A program made the translations under genes and the position numbers. Shown one piece after another: positions 16,915 through 24,921 of a stretch of DNA of 55,009 nt. Below the pieces are notes generated by a model that was not told the DNA's origin, ran no database searches, and worked only from the letters and a program-made list of their open reading frames with translations. Source of the stretch: Putridiphycobacter roseus (GTDB lineage: Bacteria; Bacteroidota; Bacteroidia; Flavobacteriales_D; Crocinitomicaceae); NCBI RefSeq assembly GCF_003234935.1, contig NZ_QKSB01000016.1, positions 1 to 55,009 on the forward strand. The letters run 5' to 3'. The stretch's first letter is position 1; every line of letters begins with the position of its first letter.

Positions 16915-17874
16915 ACAAAAAAACTGAAAACTGGAACTGTTATAAAATCCACTGGTAGTTGGTACAAAGTACTCACTGCCGACCTACAAGAATGGCAATG
17001 TAGGATTAGAGGGAAGTTACGTATTGTGGGCATTAAATCAACTAATCCAATTGCCGTAGGTGACAATGTTGAATTTGAAATCGAGGATGAAGATATATTT
17101 GAGGGGGTGATTAAGCATATTTTGCCTAGAAAAAACTACATCATTAGAAAATCGATTAATTTAAGCAAGCGATCACATATCCTTGCAGCCAATATCGACC
17201 ATGTATATTTATTAGTCACTTTAGTAGTACCAGAAACGAGTACCGGATTTATCGATCGTTTTCTAATAACTGCGGCGGCCTACCATATTCCCGTAACCAT
17301 GCTTTTTAATAAAGTAGACTTGTTCAACGCGCATGAGTTAACCCTATTAGATGAATTTAAATCTGTCTACGAAAAAATTGGTTATCGTTGCTTGAATATA
17401 TCCGCTACAAATCCAGCTACTGCTGAATTTTTAAAAGCTGAAATTAAAGACAAAAAAGTAATGTTTGGTGGGCACAGTGGGGTTGGAAAATCGACCTTAG
17501 TGAATGCATTAGCCCCTGAATTAGATATTAGGACAACGGAAATATCTGCGTCCAATATGGCTGGACAACACACCACCACTTTTGCAGAGATGCATCCTTT
17601 AGAAGGAGGCGGTTTTATTATAGACACGCCAGGCATTAAAGCTTTTGGCTTAATAGACTTCAATAAAGCAGATTTATCCCATTATTTTCCTGAAATGAAA
17701 GCAATCATGTCGGAATGTAAATTTAGTAATTGCATGCACATTAACGAACCAAAATGTGCGGTTAAAGCAGCAGTAGAAAACGGGGAAATTGCTGAAAGCA
17801 GGTACCAAAACTATAAAAACATGTTTGAAGATGATGAATCTGAAAATTACAGACAAAACATTTACAAGCAATGA
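16912..17874 (+). CDS. rsgA: Ribosome small-subunit-dependent GTPase A (RsgA)
   Basis: 320 residues in a circularly permuted GTPase order: OB-fold first (TGTVIKSTGSWYKV), then NKVD at 133-136, the P-loop GHSGVGKST at 187-195, DTPG at 238-241, and a zinc-binding C-terminal domain with C269, C274, H276 and C282. It matures the 30S subunit. No ATG is available: a stop codon lies three codons before the TTG at 16912, so TTG (or a CTG at 16924) must start the protein. The family N-terminus usually begins only a few residues before the TG.V.KSTGSWY motif, which supports this start. It overlaps dtd by four bases (ATGA). Confidence 0.95.
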   Translation: MTKKLKTGTVIKSTGSWYKVLTADLQEWQCRIRGKLRIVGIKSTNPIAVGDNVEFEIEDEDIFEGVIKHILPRKNYIIRKSINLSKRSHILAANIDHVYLLVTLVVPETSTGFIDRFLITAAAYHIPVTMLFNKVDLFNAHELTLLDEFKSVYEKIGYRCLNISATNPATAEFLKAEIKDKKVMFGGHSGVGKSTLVNALAPELDIRTTEISASNMAGQHTTTFAEMHPLEGGGFIIDTPGIKAFGLIDFNKADLSHYFPEMKAIMSECKFSNCMHINEPKCAVKAAVENGEIAESRYQNYKNMFEDDESENYRQNIYKQ

Positions 17875-18323
17875 GAGCCATCATTCAGCGGGTGAGTAAT
17901 GCCCAAGTAAGGATCAACGCGATTGAAGAGAGAAGCATCAGTCGTGGTTTAGTCTTGCTGGTTGGAATTGACCCGGCTGATACGGAGGAAGACATAGATT
18001 ATATTGTAAAAAAAACCGTTCAGATGCGTCTTTTTTCGGACGAGGAGGACAAAATGAATCATTCCCTCCTGACTATTGAAGGCGAGTTGCTTTGTGTAAG
18101 TCAATTCACACTATTTGCGCAAACCAAAAAAGGCAATAGACCTTCCTTTATAGGTGCTGCAAAACCTGAAATTGCAATTCCATTGTACAATAAGTTGATT
18201 GAAAAATTTGAAATAGCATTACCAAACAAAATTAAAACAGGTACGTTCGGCGCCGATATGCAAATCAACTTAACAAATGATGGCCCAGTTACTATAATAT
18301 TAGACTCAAAACAAAAACAATAA
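17871..18323 (+). CDS. dtd: D-aminoacyl-tRNA deacylase (Dtd)
   Basis: 150 residues, full length for Dtd. It starts MRAIIQRVSNAQV, typical for the family. The two active-site signatures are present: SQFTLFA in the middle and NDGPVT near the C-terminus (the Gly-Pro motif that gives chiral proofreading). It removes D-amino acids mischarged onto tRNA. The start overlaps the rsgA stop by four bases, and a MazG-like gene follows after one base, so three nucleotide/RNA quality-control genes form one operon. Confidence 0.97.
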   Translation: MRAIIQRVSNAQVRINAIEERSISRGLVLLVGIDPADTEEDIDYIVKKTVQMRLFSDEEDKMNHSLLTIEGELLCVSQFTLFAQTKKGNRPSFIGAAKPEIAIPLYNKLIEKFEIALPNKIKTGTFGADMQINLTNDGPVTIILDSKQKQ

Positions 18324-18324
18324 G

Positions 18325-18651
18325 ATGACCATAAAAGCAGCACAAGAATTAGTAGACAATTGGATAAAAACCTATGGTGTAAGGTATTTCAATGAATTAA
18401 CCAACATGGCACAACTCACAGAGGAAGTTGGGGAAGTTGCGCGAATTATTGCCAGACGATATGGGGAGCAATCTGAAAAGGAATCGGATAAAAACAAAGA
18501 CTTAGGAGATGAAATGGCGGACGTATTATGGGTGTTGATTTGCTTAGCGAACCAAACCGGTATAGACTTGGAACAAGCATTAATTAAAAACCTAGATAAG
18601 AAAACCAAAAGAGATCACTCCCGTCACAAAGAAAATGACAAGTTAGCTTAA
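18325..18651 (+). CDS. MazG-like nucleotide pyrophosphohydrolase
   Basis: 108 residues, all-alpha. The metal-binding pattern is visible: TEEVGEVARIIARRYGEQ, then DLGDEMADVLWVLICLAN (ExxE followed by ExxD), followed by the typical Asn-Leu-Lys helix. This family hydrolyses nucleoside triphosphates, often non-canonical ones, to monophosphate and pyrophosphate. It is the last gene after rsgA and dtd. Its 3' end overlaps the convergent DUF2797 gene by four bases. Confidence 0.92.
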   Translation: MTIKAAQELVDNWIKTYGVRYFNELTNMAQLTEEVGEVARIIARRYGEQSEKESDKNKDLGDEMADVLWVLICLANQTGIDLEQALIKNLDKKTKRDHSRHKENDKLA

Positions 18652-19436
18652 AAATCGAAATCCACTATGTAGCCCTCATGTTTACGAATATTTAATACTC
18701 TGCCATTATCTAAAATCAAATATTGGCCTTTGATACCTAATAACTGACCTTCTATTACCGGGAGCTTATCAAACCCTACACTAGTTACTTTTTCGGGATA
18801 CATTAGTACTGGATAATTGATATCTATTATTTCATCATCTTCTGTCATATATTGGCTCAAATCCGCAGGCAAAAGTTCTTCTAATTGCCATTTTTCGGTT
18901 TCTAAATCAAAAGAACCTATTTCATTTTTAAGCATTCTCCTCCAGTTTGTTTTATCTGTAAAAGAAGATTTTAAAGCAACCTCTATTTGTCCAGCCAACT
19001 GTCGATAAGGCGTTTCTGCGATCCGTATTGCTTGTGAAGCGCCTTGATCAATCCATCTCGTTGGAACTTGTGTGGTACGTGTAACGCCTACTTTTAATGA
19101 AGAAGCTACCGCAAAATAAACAAAATGTGGTTGCATATGGTGCGCAATTTCCCAGGCAACATCTCTACCTTCCCCTAAATGAGCACGGCATAATTCTGGT
19201 TTAATAATACATTCGGCTGCTTCTGGCACAGACATAAAACAATTATAACAAAACCCTTGCGCAAATAATTTTTTAAAATTTTTACCACAAGACCCACATT
19301 GCACATTTTGCTTAAAAGTAAACCGAATATCTTGTCCTATTAAAGCGTTCATATTAATGGTTTCAGCGCCACTTTGCAAGCTATACTGAACGACGTCTTC
19401 CAATTTGGTATGCATTTTATGCAAGAGAATTTCCAT
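18648..19436 (-). CDS. DUF2797 domain protein with zinc-ribbon-like cysteines
   Basis: 262 residues. A four-cysteine cluster (CGSCGKNFKKLFAQGFCYNC, about 48-67) probably binds zinc. It is followed by the region typical of DUF2797, with CRAHLGEGRDVAWEIAHHMQ and SLKVGVTR, the latter reminiscent of a degenerate GIY-YIG-type fold. The C-terminal 80 residues are a small beta-rich domain (VTSVGFDKLPVIEGQLLGIKGQ). The biochemical function is not established to my knowledge. Cytoplasmic, monocistronic, with a perfect -7 box upstream. Confidence 0.85.
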   Translation of the reverse strand: MEILLHKMHTKLEDVVQYSLQSGAETINMNALIGQDIRFTFKQNVQCGSCGKNFKKLFAQGFCYNCFMSVPEAAECIIKPELCRAHLGEGRDVAWEIAHHMQPHFVYFAVASSLKVGVTRTTQVPTRWIDQGASQAIRIAETPYRQLAGQIEVALKSSFTDKTNWRRMLKNEIGSFDLETEKWQLEELLPADLSQYMTEDDEIIDINYPVLMYPEKVTSVGFDKLPVIEGQLLGIKGQYLILDNGRVLNIRKHEGYIVDFDF

Positions 19437-19459
19437 ATAATTTCTTTGATTTTAAAACC

Positions 19460-19467
19460 CAAAGTTA
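19460..19467 (-). promoter_or_regulatory. Candidate -7 box TAACTTTG for the DUF2797 gene
   Basis: On the minus strand TAACTTTG matches TAnnTTTG exactly and ends 23 bases before the ATG at 19436, giving a leader of about 17-20 bases. Confidence 0.55.
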
Positions 19468-19534
19468 AAAAAACATATAATACTAAAGCCCCTTTCCATG
19501 CTATGCGAAAAATATTAATTAATTTAGCGCCAAT

Positions 19535-20281
19535 ATGAACTTATTCGAACATATCGGTAAATACTTCATGATGTTGAAGTTTGTTTTCTCTAAACCAGAG
19601 AAAGGGAGCGTTTTTTGGGAACGTTTTTTTACAGAAGCACAAAACATTGTCATTAATTCCATACCGTTGATTGGATTTCTTTCATTTTTTATGGGCGGTG
19701 TCATCTCCCTACAGACTGCTTCAAACATGAGTTCTCCTTTATTGCCGGAATACACCATTGGGTATATTACCAGACAATCTACCATACTAGAATTCTCACC
19801 AACCATCATATCTCTAATTATCGCAGGTAAGGTTGGTTCTAATATTGCTTCCGAAATTGGCACCATGCGGGTTACAGAACAAATTGACGCACTAGAGATT
19901 ATGGGGGTTAACTCCATTGGTTTTTTAATGCTTCCAAAAATTTTAGCGACCACATTATTTTTTCCTTTTGCTATTATCCTTTCTATGCTATTGAGTTTAA
20001 TAGGTGGCTGGCTGGCTGGTATTACTTCTAATTTATATTCTACAAAAACTTATATCGTTGGTCTTCGTGCATTTTGGAATGTAGATCAGCATCACTTATA
20101 CTATGCCTTAGGCAAAACCATGGTTTTTGCATTTTTAATCACCTCTATTGCCTGTTATTATGGCTACAATGTAAAAGGTGGAGCATTAGAAGTTGGTAAG
20201 GCAAGTACAAACTCTGTAGTAGCTGCCTCTGTAACTATTCTTTTAGCCAATTATATTTTAACCCAATTAGTCTTAATATAA
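19535..20281 (+). CDS. MlaE-family ABC transporter permease
   Basis: 248 residues with about five membrane segments. The MlaE core is clear: SLIIAGKVGSNIASEIGTMR, TEQIDALEIMGVN and the preceding GGVISLQ. These permeases move phospholipids or similar lipids between inner and outer membranes together with an MlaF ATPase and an MCE-domain substrate binder. The ATPase follows after two bases. No MCE (MlaD) gene is seen next to them, which is unusual for proteobacterial operons but common in Bacteroidota. Confidence 0.93.
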   Translation: MNLFEHIGKYFMMLKFVFSKPEKGSVFWERFFTEAQNIVINSIPLIGFLSFFMGGVISLQTASNMSSPLLPEYTIGYITRQSTILEFSPTIISLIIAGKVGSNIASEIGTMRVTEQIDALEIMGVNSIGFLMLPKILATTLFFPFAIILSMLLSLIGGWLAGITSNLYSTKTYIVGLRAFWNVDQHHLYYALGKTMVFAFLITSIACYYGYNVKGGALEVGKASTNSVVAASVTILLANYILTQLVLI

Positions 20282-20283
20282 GT

Positions 20284-21045
20284 ATGATTGAAGTTAAACA
20301 CATATCAAAATCATTTGGGGATACGCAAATTTTATTTGACATATCTGCACAATTTAACCCTGGTCAAGTAAATTTAATCATTGGTGCTTCTGGACAAGGA
20401 AAATCAGTGCTCACTAAATGTATTGTTGGACTGCACGAGGTAGATGAAGGTAAAGTAATCTATGACGATAGGGTATTTTCTGAAATGGGAAGAAACGATA
20501 GAAAATTAATCCGTCAAGAAATCGGCATGCTATTCCAAGGCAGTGCATTGTTTGATTCTTTAACGGTATTAGAAAACGTCATGTTCCCTTTAAAAATGTT
20601 TACAAAAATGAGTAAACAAGAACGTAAAGAAAGAGCGCAATTTTGTCTAGAAAGAGTTGGAATAGTTGGGAAAGATGACCTTTTACCTGCGGAAACTTCT
20701 GGTGGAATGCAAAAAAGGATTGGTATTGCACGTGCAATTTCCATGAATCCAAAATACCTATTTTGTGATGAACCTAACTCTGGCCTTGACCCTAAGACGT
20801 CTATATTAATTGACAACTTAATAAAAGAAATTACCTACGAATATAACATGACCACTATTGTAATTACACACGATATGAATTCAGTAATGGAAATTGGTGA
20901 CCATATTATTTTCATTAACCAAGGTAGAAAATGGTGGGAAGGTAATAATAAAGAAATTATAAGAACAGATAATAAAGAAGTGGTAGACTTCGTTTACGCT
21001 TCTACTTTTATGAAAAATTTAAGATCTAAACTAGTTAACAATTAA
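20284..21045 (+). CDS. MlaF-family ABC transporter ATP-binding protein
   Basis: 253 residues. Walker A GASGQGKS at 34-41, the signature ETSGGMQKR at about 137, Walker B YLFCDEPNSGLDP and the switch histidine in VITHD. The TSGGMQKR form of the signature and the DPKTS segment are typical of the MlaF/Ttg2A group. It energises the lipid transporter with the adjacent permease (two-base gap). A membrane coiled-coil gene follows 11 bases downstream and is probably part of the same transcript. Confidence 0.95.
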   Translation: MIEVKHISKSFGDTQILFDISAQFNPGQVNLIIGASGQGKSVLTKCIVGLHEVDEGKVIYDDRVFSEMGRNDRKLIRQEIGMLFQGSALFDSLTVLENVMFPLKMFTKMSKQERKERAQFCLERVGIVGKDDLLPAETSGGMQKRIGIARAISMNPKYLFCDEPNSGLDPKTSILIDNLIKEITYEYNMTTIVITHDMNSVMEIGDHIIFINQGRKWWEGNNKEIIRTDNKEVVDFVYASTFMKNLRSKLVNN

Positions 21046-21056
21046 AACCCACAATT

Positions 21057-22031
21057 ATGAGTGAAATAACCGAGTACCAAGAAAAGTCAAAGAAAAATGG
21101 CCTTTACCTATTAATTATAATTGCATTACTTTTATTATCTGGTTTTTTAGGTTGGAAACTATCTAGCAAAAACAAAACAATTAATGAATTAACATTTCAA
21201 AACAAAGAGCTCAGTAGTGAAAGAGATGAAATGAGTGAACTGTTATATGACCAAGGTTTAGCTGCTGGGGAAGATTTAAAAGAAAATCTACAAAACATGT
21301 TGGCTGACTACGAAACAATGGAAGCTTTAAATACAAATCTTAACGACAGTATCTTAAGAGAAAAAGACAAGATTGTAAATTTATTGGGTGAATTAGAGAA
21401 AGAAAAGGGTAATAAAAAATACTATGCTCGAAAGGTTTTTAAATTAGAAAAAGAAACAGAAACTTTACGATCTATCATGAAAGATTATGTTAGAACTATT
21501 GATTCGTTAAATACAGAAAACTTAACATTAAGAACTGATTTAACGAATACACGTAACGATTTAACCACCGTAATTCAGGATAGAGATGACTTACAGTCAA
21601 AAGCAGAAACATTGTCGAGACAAGTAAGTGAAGGCGCTAAATTAAGTGCCTTGAGTATCGTTTCAGAAGGTATTAGAGAAAGAAACACTGGATCTTATAA
21701 AGAAACGGATAGAGCATCAAGAGCCACACACATCAGATCTTGCTTTACTATAGCAGCAAATAAAATATCAGAAGCGGGTAACAAAACAGTTTACATGCGT
21801 GTATTAGATCAAAACGGCAATGTTTTATATAGTAGTAACGGCAATTCATTCGCTACGGAAGGTGGTAAAAGCATGGTGTACTCAGACAAGAAAACCATCA
21901 ATTACCAAAAAGAAGTGATTGACGTATGTATCTTCTACAAGTTAACATCAGAAATTGAAAAAGGAAATTACACTGCTGAACTTTGGTGTGAAGGTGCAAA
22001 AATTGGAAAAAATAGTTTTACTTTAAAATAA
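21057..22031 (+). CDS. Single-pass membrane protein with long coiled coil
   Basis: 324 residues. A membrane segment at about 16-33 (LYLLIIIALLLLSGFLGW) is followed by a predicted coiled coil from about 38 to 195, rich in Glu, Lys, Leu and Asn. A compact beta-rich C-terminal domain (about 205-324) contains VYMRVLDQNGNVLYSS and GNYTAELWCEGAKIG. No MCE motif was seen. It resembles Bacteroidota proteins annotated only as hypothetical. Its place 11 bases after the MlaF-like ATPase suggests it may bridge the periplasm for that transporter; this is inference. A strong terminator follows. Confidence 0.75.
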   Translation: MSEITEYQEKSKKNGLYLLIIIALLLLSGFLGWKLSSKNKTINELTFQNKELSSERDEMSELLYDQGLAAGEDLKENLQNMLADYETMEALNTNLNDSILREKDKIVNLLGELEKEKGNKKYYARKVFKLEKETETLRSIMKDYVRTIDSLNTENLTLRTDLTNTRNDLTTVIQDRDDLQSKAETLSRQVSEGAKLSALSIVSEGIRERNTGSYKETDRASRATHIRSCFTIAANKISEAGNKTVYMRVLDQNGNVLYSSNGNSFATEGGKSMVYSDKKTINYQKEVIDVCIFYKLTSEIEKGNYTAELWCEGAKIGKNSFTLK

Positions 22032-22054
22032 AAGTATACCCATCAAATATTAAC

Positions 22055-22089
22055 AAAAAGGAGCATCAAAATTGATGCTCCTTTTTTTG
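22055..22089 (+). terminator. Intrinsic terminator after the mlaEF operon
   Basis: The stem AAAAGGAGCATCAA / TTGATGCTCCTTTT with a two-base loop is followed by a T-run (22082-22088). It lies 24 bases after the stop codon at 22031. Confidence 0.9.
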
Positions 22090-22092
22090 TAT

Positions 22093-22496
22093 TCGTTAGT
22101 GCCGACCTGAAATAGCGATTCACTAAAACAACAATGTAATAAAAACACATGCGTTTGAAAGCAAAGTTAAGTTATGCGCAAAATAGGCGGTTCGGGTGGT
22201 ACATGGTACAGAACAGTTACCTCCTACCATAAAATAACGCAAATAAGTAGTGGCTCTGATATCGCTTAGGGATTAGGGATTTCCATATACCGCTAATGCC
22301 TTACTAAAATCGCATGCCAACCAGAGAAAATAGAATACGTAAACTGAAATTTTGTGTAGCAAAAAGCAGTGAATAAGCAAATTGTCAAATATGGGATAAG
22401 TATATATGCGGCTGCAAGCCTCCATTCCGTCCTTCAAAATTTATCCACAGACAAATACAGGAATAAAAAAGATTATAAAAAATAACTGATAAACAA
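22093..22496. other. Non-coding spacer of foreign-looking composition
   Basis: About 400 bases between two terminators with no plausible gene on either strand. The part from about 22100 to 22440 is less AT-rich than neighbouring intergenic DNA and contains GCGCAAAATAGGCGG- and GCGGCTGCAAGCC-like words not seen elsewhere in the window. It could be the eroded remnant of an inserted element or carry a small RNA. I could not identify it. Confidence 0.4.
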
Positions 22497-22497
22497 A

Positions 22498-22530
22498 AAA
22501 AGCTGAACAATGCGATTCTTGTTCAGCTTT
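22498..22530 (-). terminator. Intrinsic terminator after purQ
   Basis: The stem AAAGCTGAACAA / TTGTTCAGCTTT with an eight-base loop is followed on the minus strand by a T-run. It lies 64 bases beyond the purQ stop. Confidence 0.85.
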
Positions 22531-22593
22531 AATTAATAAATTTAATCCTAATCATCTATATCGATTCCTGCAGGACTAGACAGTATATTTTAT

Positions 22594-23283
22594 TTAAACC
22601 AGATTATCTAATATAGACTTGAATAATTTTCTTCCATCTAGGTTACCTAAGTTTGGATCCACGGCACGCTCTGGGTGAGGCATCATACCAAATACATTTT
22701 TGGTTTTATTAGTCGTCCCAGCAATATTAAAAATTGAACCATTTGGATTAGTAGTATCATCTACTAAACCTGCTTCGTTAGCATATTGAAATAGAATCTG
22801 ATCATTATCCTGTAATTCTTTTAATCCATCTTCGTTGATAAAGAATCTACCTTCACCATGCGCAATTGGAATTTTATAAGTTTCTTCAACATTTAAATCT
22901 TGTGTAATAATTGCAGATTTAGAAACAGGTTTTAAATACACATTTTTACAGATAAACTTTTGAGAGTCGTTATGCAATAAAGCACCACCTAACAGATTAG
23001 TTTCTGTTAACATTTGGTATCCATTACAAATTCCCATTACATAACCACCTTTATTAGCGTGTTCTATTACAGACTGCATAATTGGCGAAAAACTGGCTAT
23101 AGCTCCTGAACGCAAATAATCGCCATAAGAAAACCCACCTGGCAAGATTACAAAATCAACACCTTTTAGATCAGGATCTTTATGCCACAACTTCTCAACG
23201 GTTTGATCCAACATGCTTTCTAATGTATAAACCATGTCTTGGTCACAATTTGACCCAGGGAAAGTAATTACTCCAAATTTCAT
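22594..23283 (-). CDS. purQ: Phosphoribosylformylglycinamidine synthase subunit PurQ
   Basis: 229 residues, a class I glutamine amidotransferase. Nucleophile C86 is in GICNGYQM, and H203 and E205 are in MPHPERAVDP. The N-terminus MKFGVITFPGSNCDQD is typical. It supplies ammonia from glutamine to PurL for the fourth step of purine synthesis, so this organism is expected to have the separate PurQ/PurL/PurS form rather than one large PurL; those genes are not in the window. It is transcribed alone from a good promoter and followed by a terminator. Confidence 0.97.
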   Translation of the reverse strand: MKFGVITFPGSNCDQDMVYTLESMLDQTVEKLWHKDPDLKGVDFVILPGGFSYGDYLRSGAIASFSPIMQSVIEHANKGGYVMGICNGYQMLTETNLLGGALLHNDSQKFICKNVYLKPVSKSAIITQDLNVEETYKIPIAHGEGRFFINEDGLKELQDNDQILFQYANEAGLVDDTTNPNGSIFNIAGTTNKTKNVFGMMPHPERAVDPNLGNLDGRKLFKSILDNLV

Positions 23284-23304
23284 TTAATACGTTTTTTAAG
23301 TTTA

Positions 23305-23337
23305 CAAAGGTAACTATTTAACCAAAACTAATCCCAA
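23305..23337 (-). promoter_or_regulatory. Candidate purQ promoter
   Basis: On the minus strand TTG (23337-23335), a 22-base spacer, then TACCTTTG (23312-23305), a perfect TAnnTTTG box. The start codon is 22 bases after the box. Confidence 0.65.
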
Positions 23338-23348
23338 CTCTTTTTCAA

Positions 23349-24299
23349 CTAAAAGACAAAAATTCTCAACATATTTAATACCAACAGTAGAAAAAACAGA
23401 ATACTCATCAATCTTTCCCTTTTGGTATTCAATAAATAAATGGATAAAATAAACACCAACGGCACTGTAAATAGGAAATAATTAACGCCATGAATAAGGT
23501 AAATGCCAAGACTTAAAAGTCCAGTTAAAACGGTAAAGAATAAGAGTACATTAATTTGTTTGCTTTCAATAATACTCACAAATTTAAAATGTTTAAAAAG
23601 ACCAATAATTCCAAGTAGCGCGATAATTAATAAAAGAATAAAGGCCGAAATATCATAAACATTCCATGCCACCACTTTTTGAGACAAAAGTAAAGGTTGT
23701 ACCGTTGTTTTTTCAATAAATAGATACTGTATTGACAAAAGGTAAACAAATGGCAATGACATCCCTAATAAAGTAACCAACCATTCTCTAAAAACAAAAG
23801 GACGAAAAGTAACCAAACTATAAAATACCAAAAAACCAACGGGTAAGATCCAATAAGAAAACAAGAACCCTATTCCTAAAATTAAACCAGCAGTAAAACC
23901 AATATGGATGGCTGTTTTATTCTGATCTAATTCAATTAATTTCAAAAAAGTCAAAGCAAATACTAAATCCACGACCAATGAAGTCTGAAAATAAAACCCG
24001 CCAAAAGTCGACATCACCGTCACATAAATAAAGATGGGTAAAGCAGTAGATTTAATGTAGAAACTGGTTTTATTAAAAGCCGTATTCAGCAGTATTCCAG
24101 TAATCACAACAAATAAAACAGAGAAAATGAACTCTATATTTTGATGGGCATAAATCCAGTTTAAAAATGGGGCATACCAATCAAAAAAATAATACTTAAA
24201 TATTTCTGGATTAAAGAATACTTGGCTAGAAAAAACCAACACTAGTAAAACCGATATAACAACAGTCAACGGTATATTAGATTTAAAAAGTTTTATCAT
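23349..24299 (-). CDS. Multi-pass membrane protein, DUF6427-like
   Basis: 316 residues with about nine to ten hydrophobic segments and short polar loops; no catalytic motif. It opens MIKLFKSNIPLTVVIS. The pattern and the neighbouring DUF6341-like gene resemble the Flavobacteriia pair DUF6427/DUF6341. Function unknown; an inner-membrane location is certain from hydropathy. It ends 65 bases before the purQ ATG. Assignment to the DUF family is from memory of typical sequences, so moderate confidence. Confidence 0.65.
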   Translation of the reverse strand: MIKLFKSNIPLTVVISVLLVLVFSSQVFFNPEIFKYYFFDWYAPFLNWIYAHQNIEFIFSVLFVVITGILLNTAFNKTSFYIKSTALPIFIYVTVMSTFGGFYFQTSLVVDLVFALTFLKLIELDQNKTAIHIGFTAGLILGIGFLFSYWILPVGFLVFYSLVTFRPFVFREWLVTLLGMSLPFVYLLSIQYLFIEKTTVQPLLLSQKVVAWNVYDISAFILLLIIALLGIIGLFKHFKFVSIIESKQINVLLFFTVLTGLLSLGIYLIHGVNYFLFTVPLVFILSIYLLNTKRERLMSILFFLLLVLNMLRIFVF

Positions 24300-24339
24300 T
24301 TATTTTTAATTAATCGTTTTTAAAAACAAGAATTATAAT

Positions 24340-24347
24340 TATATTTG
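24340..24347 (+). promoter_or_regulatory. Candidate -7 box TATATTTG for the small gene at 24368
   Basis: A perfect TAnnTTTG match ending 20 bases before the ATG at 24368, in the short divergent gap shared with the DUF6427-like gene. Confidence 0.55.
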
Positions 24348-24367
24348 TTGCACAAAACTAATAAGAA

Positions 24368-24559
24368 ATGAGTTCATCAGATATTTTTTACGGAATAAAA
24401 GACGGTATGTATTGGGTTTTTCAAAATACTTTGGAGCCTTTAGCAGATTATCCTTGGATTGTAACGTTAATCTTTGGATTCGTAGCATTTGCATATTGGA
24501 TGAAACGTCAAGTGGACTACAACAAAATAGCAGAAAACGATCCAAATCAAATTAAATAA
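24368..24559 (+). CDS. Small single-pass membrane protein, DUF6341-like
   Basis: 63 residues. One hydrophobic segment (about 28-46, PWIVTLIFGFVAFAYWM) is followed by a basic then acidic tail (KRQVDYNKIAENDPNQ). The segment FAYWMKRQVDYN and the FQNTLEPLADYPW region resemble the DUF6341 family of Flavobacteriia, whose role is unknown. It is divergent from the DUF6427-like gene, has its own -7 box and ends at a hairpin terminator. Short, but the promoter, start and terminator all agree. Confidence 0.7.
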   Translation: MSSSDIFYGIKDGMYWVFQNTLEPLADYPWIVTLIFGFVAFAYWMKRQVDYNKIAENDPNQIK

Positions 24560-24586
24560 TCCATTAATTGGATTTCAAATATTTTA

Positions 24587-24614
24587 AAAGTCAACTTTCG
24601 GGTTGACTTTTTTT
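24587..24614. terminator. Terminator shared by two convergent small genes
   Basis: The stem AAAGTCAAC / GTTGACTTT with loop TTTCGG is followed by a T-run. It terminates the plus-strand gene at 24368 and abuts the stop of the minus-strand gene at 24613. Confidence 0.85.
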
Positions 24615-24846
24615 AATTCATATTGCGCCAATTTTTGAAAAATCTAAATATTTGCTTGTGAAAAATGGCAAATAAAATGATGTATGGTATAACCATAATG
24701 TATATAATTCCCGTGTTTATTCCGGAACCATTTTCTTCCCATTGCGCTTCAGCTTGTGCTTTACACATGACACATTGTGCCAGTGAAAAATTGGTAGTAT
24801 AAAATAACATTGCTACCAGACCAAATATTTTACTAATCATTTTCAT
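24613..24846 (-). CDS. Small exported membrane protein with CxxC motif
   Basis: 77 residues. A signal peptide (ISKIFGLVAMLFYTTNFSLAQ) is followed at once by CVMCKAQAEAQ, then a membrane segment (IIYIMVIPYIILFAIFH) and a short basic tail. Related short proteins with QCxMC followed by one membrane segment are common in Bacteroidota and unnamed. The CxxC could bind a metal or haem, or be redox-active; this cannot be decided here. Starts at 24846 and 24840 are both possible; the -7 box lies so close that the second gives the more usual leader. Confidence 0.7.
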   Translation of the reverse strand: MKMISKIFGLVAMLFYTTNFSLAQCVMCKAQAEAQWEENGSGINTGIIYIMVIPYIILFAIFHKQIFRFFKNWRNMN

Positions 24847-24851
24847 TTAAG

Positions 24852-24859
24852 CAAAGATA
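24852..24859 (-). promoter_or_regulatory. Candidate -7 box TATCTTTG for the CxxC membrane protein
   Basis: On the minus strand a perfect TAnnTTTG box ends six bases before the first ATG (24846), implying a leaderless message or use of the ATG at 24840. Confidence 0.5.
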
Positions 24860-24921
24860 ACGGAAAATTAGCTTGAAATTAACTGATTTTTTACGTTATT
24901 TGCAACATAATTATAGCTAGC

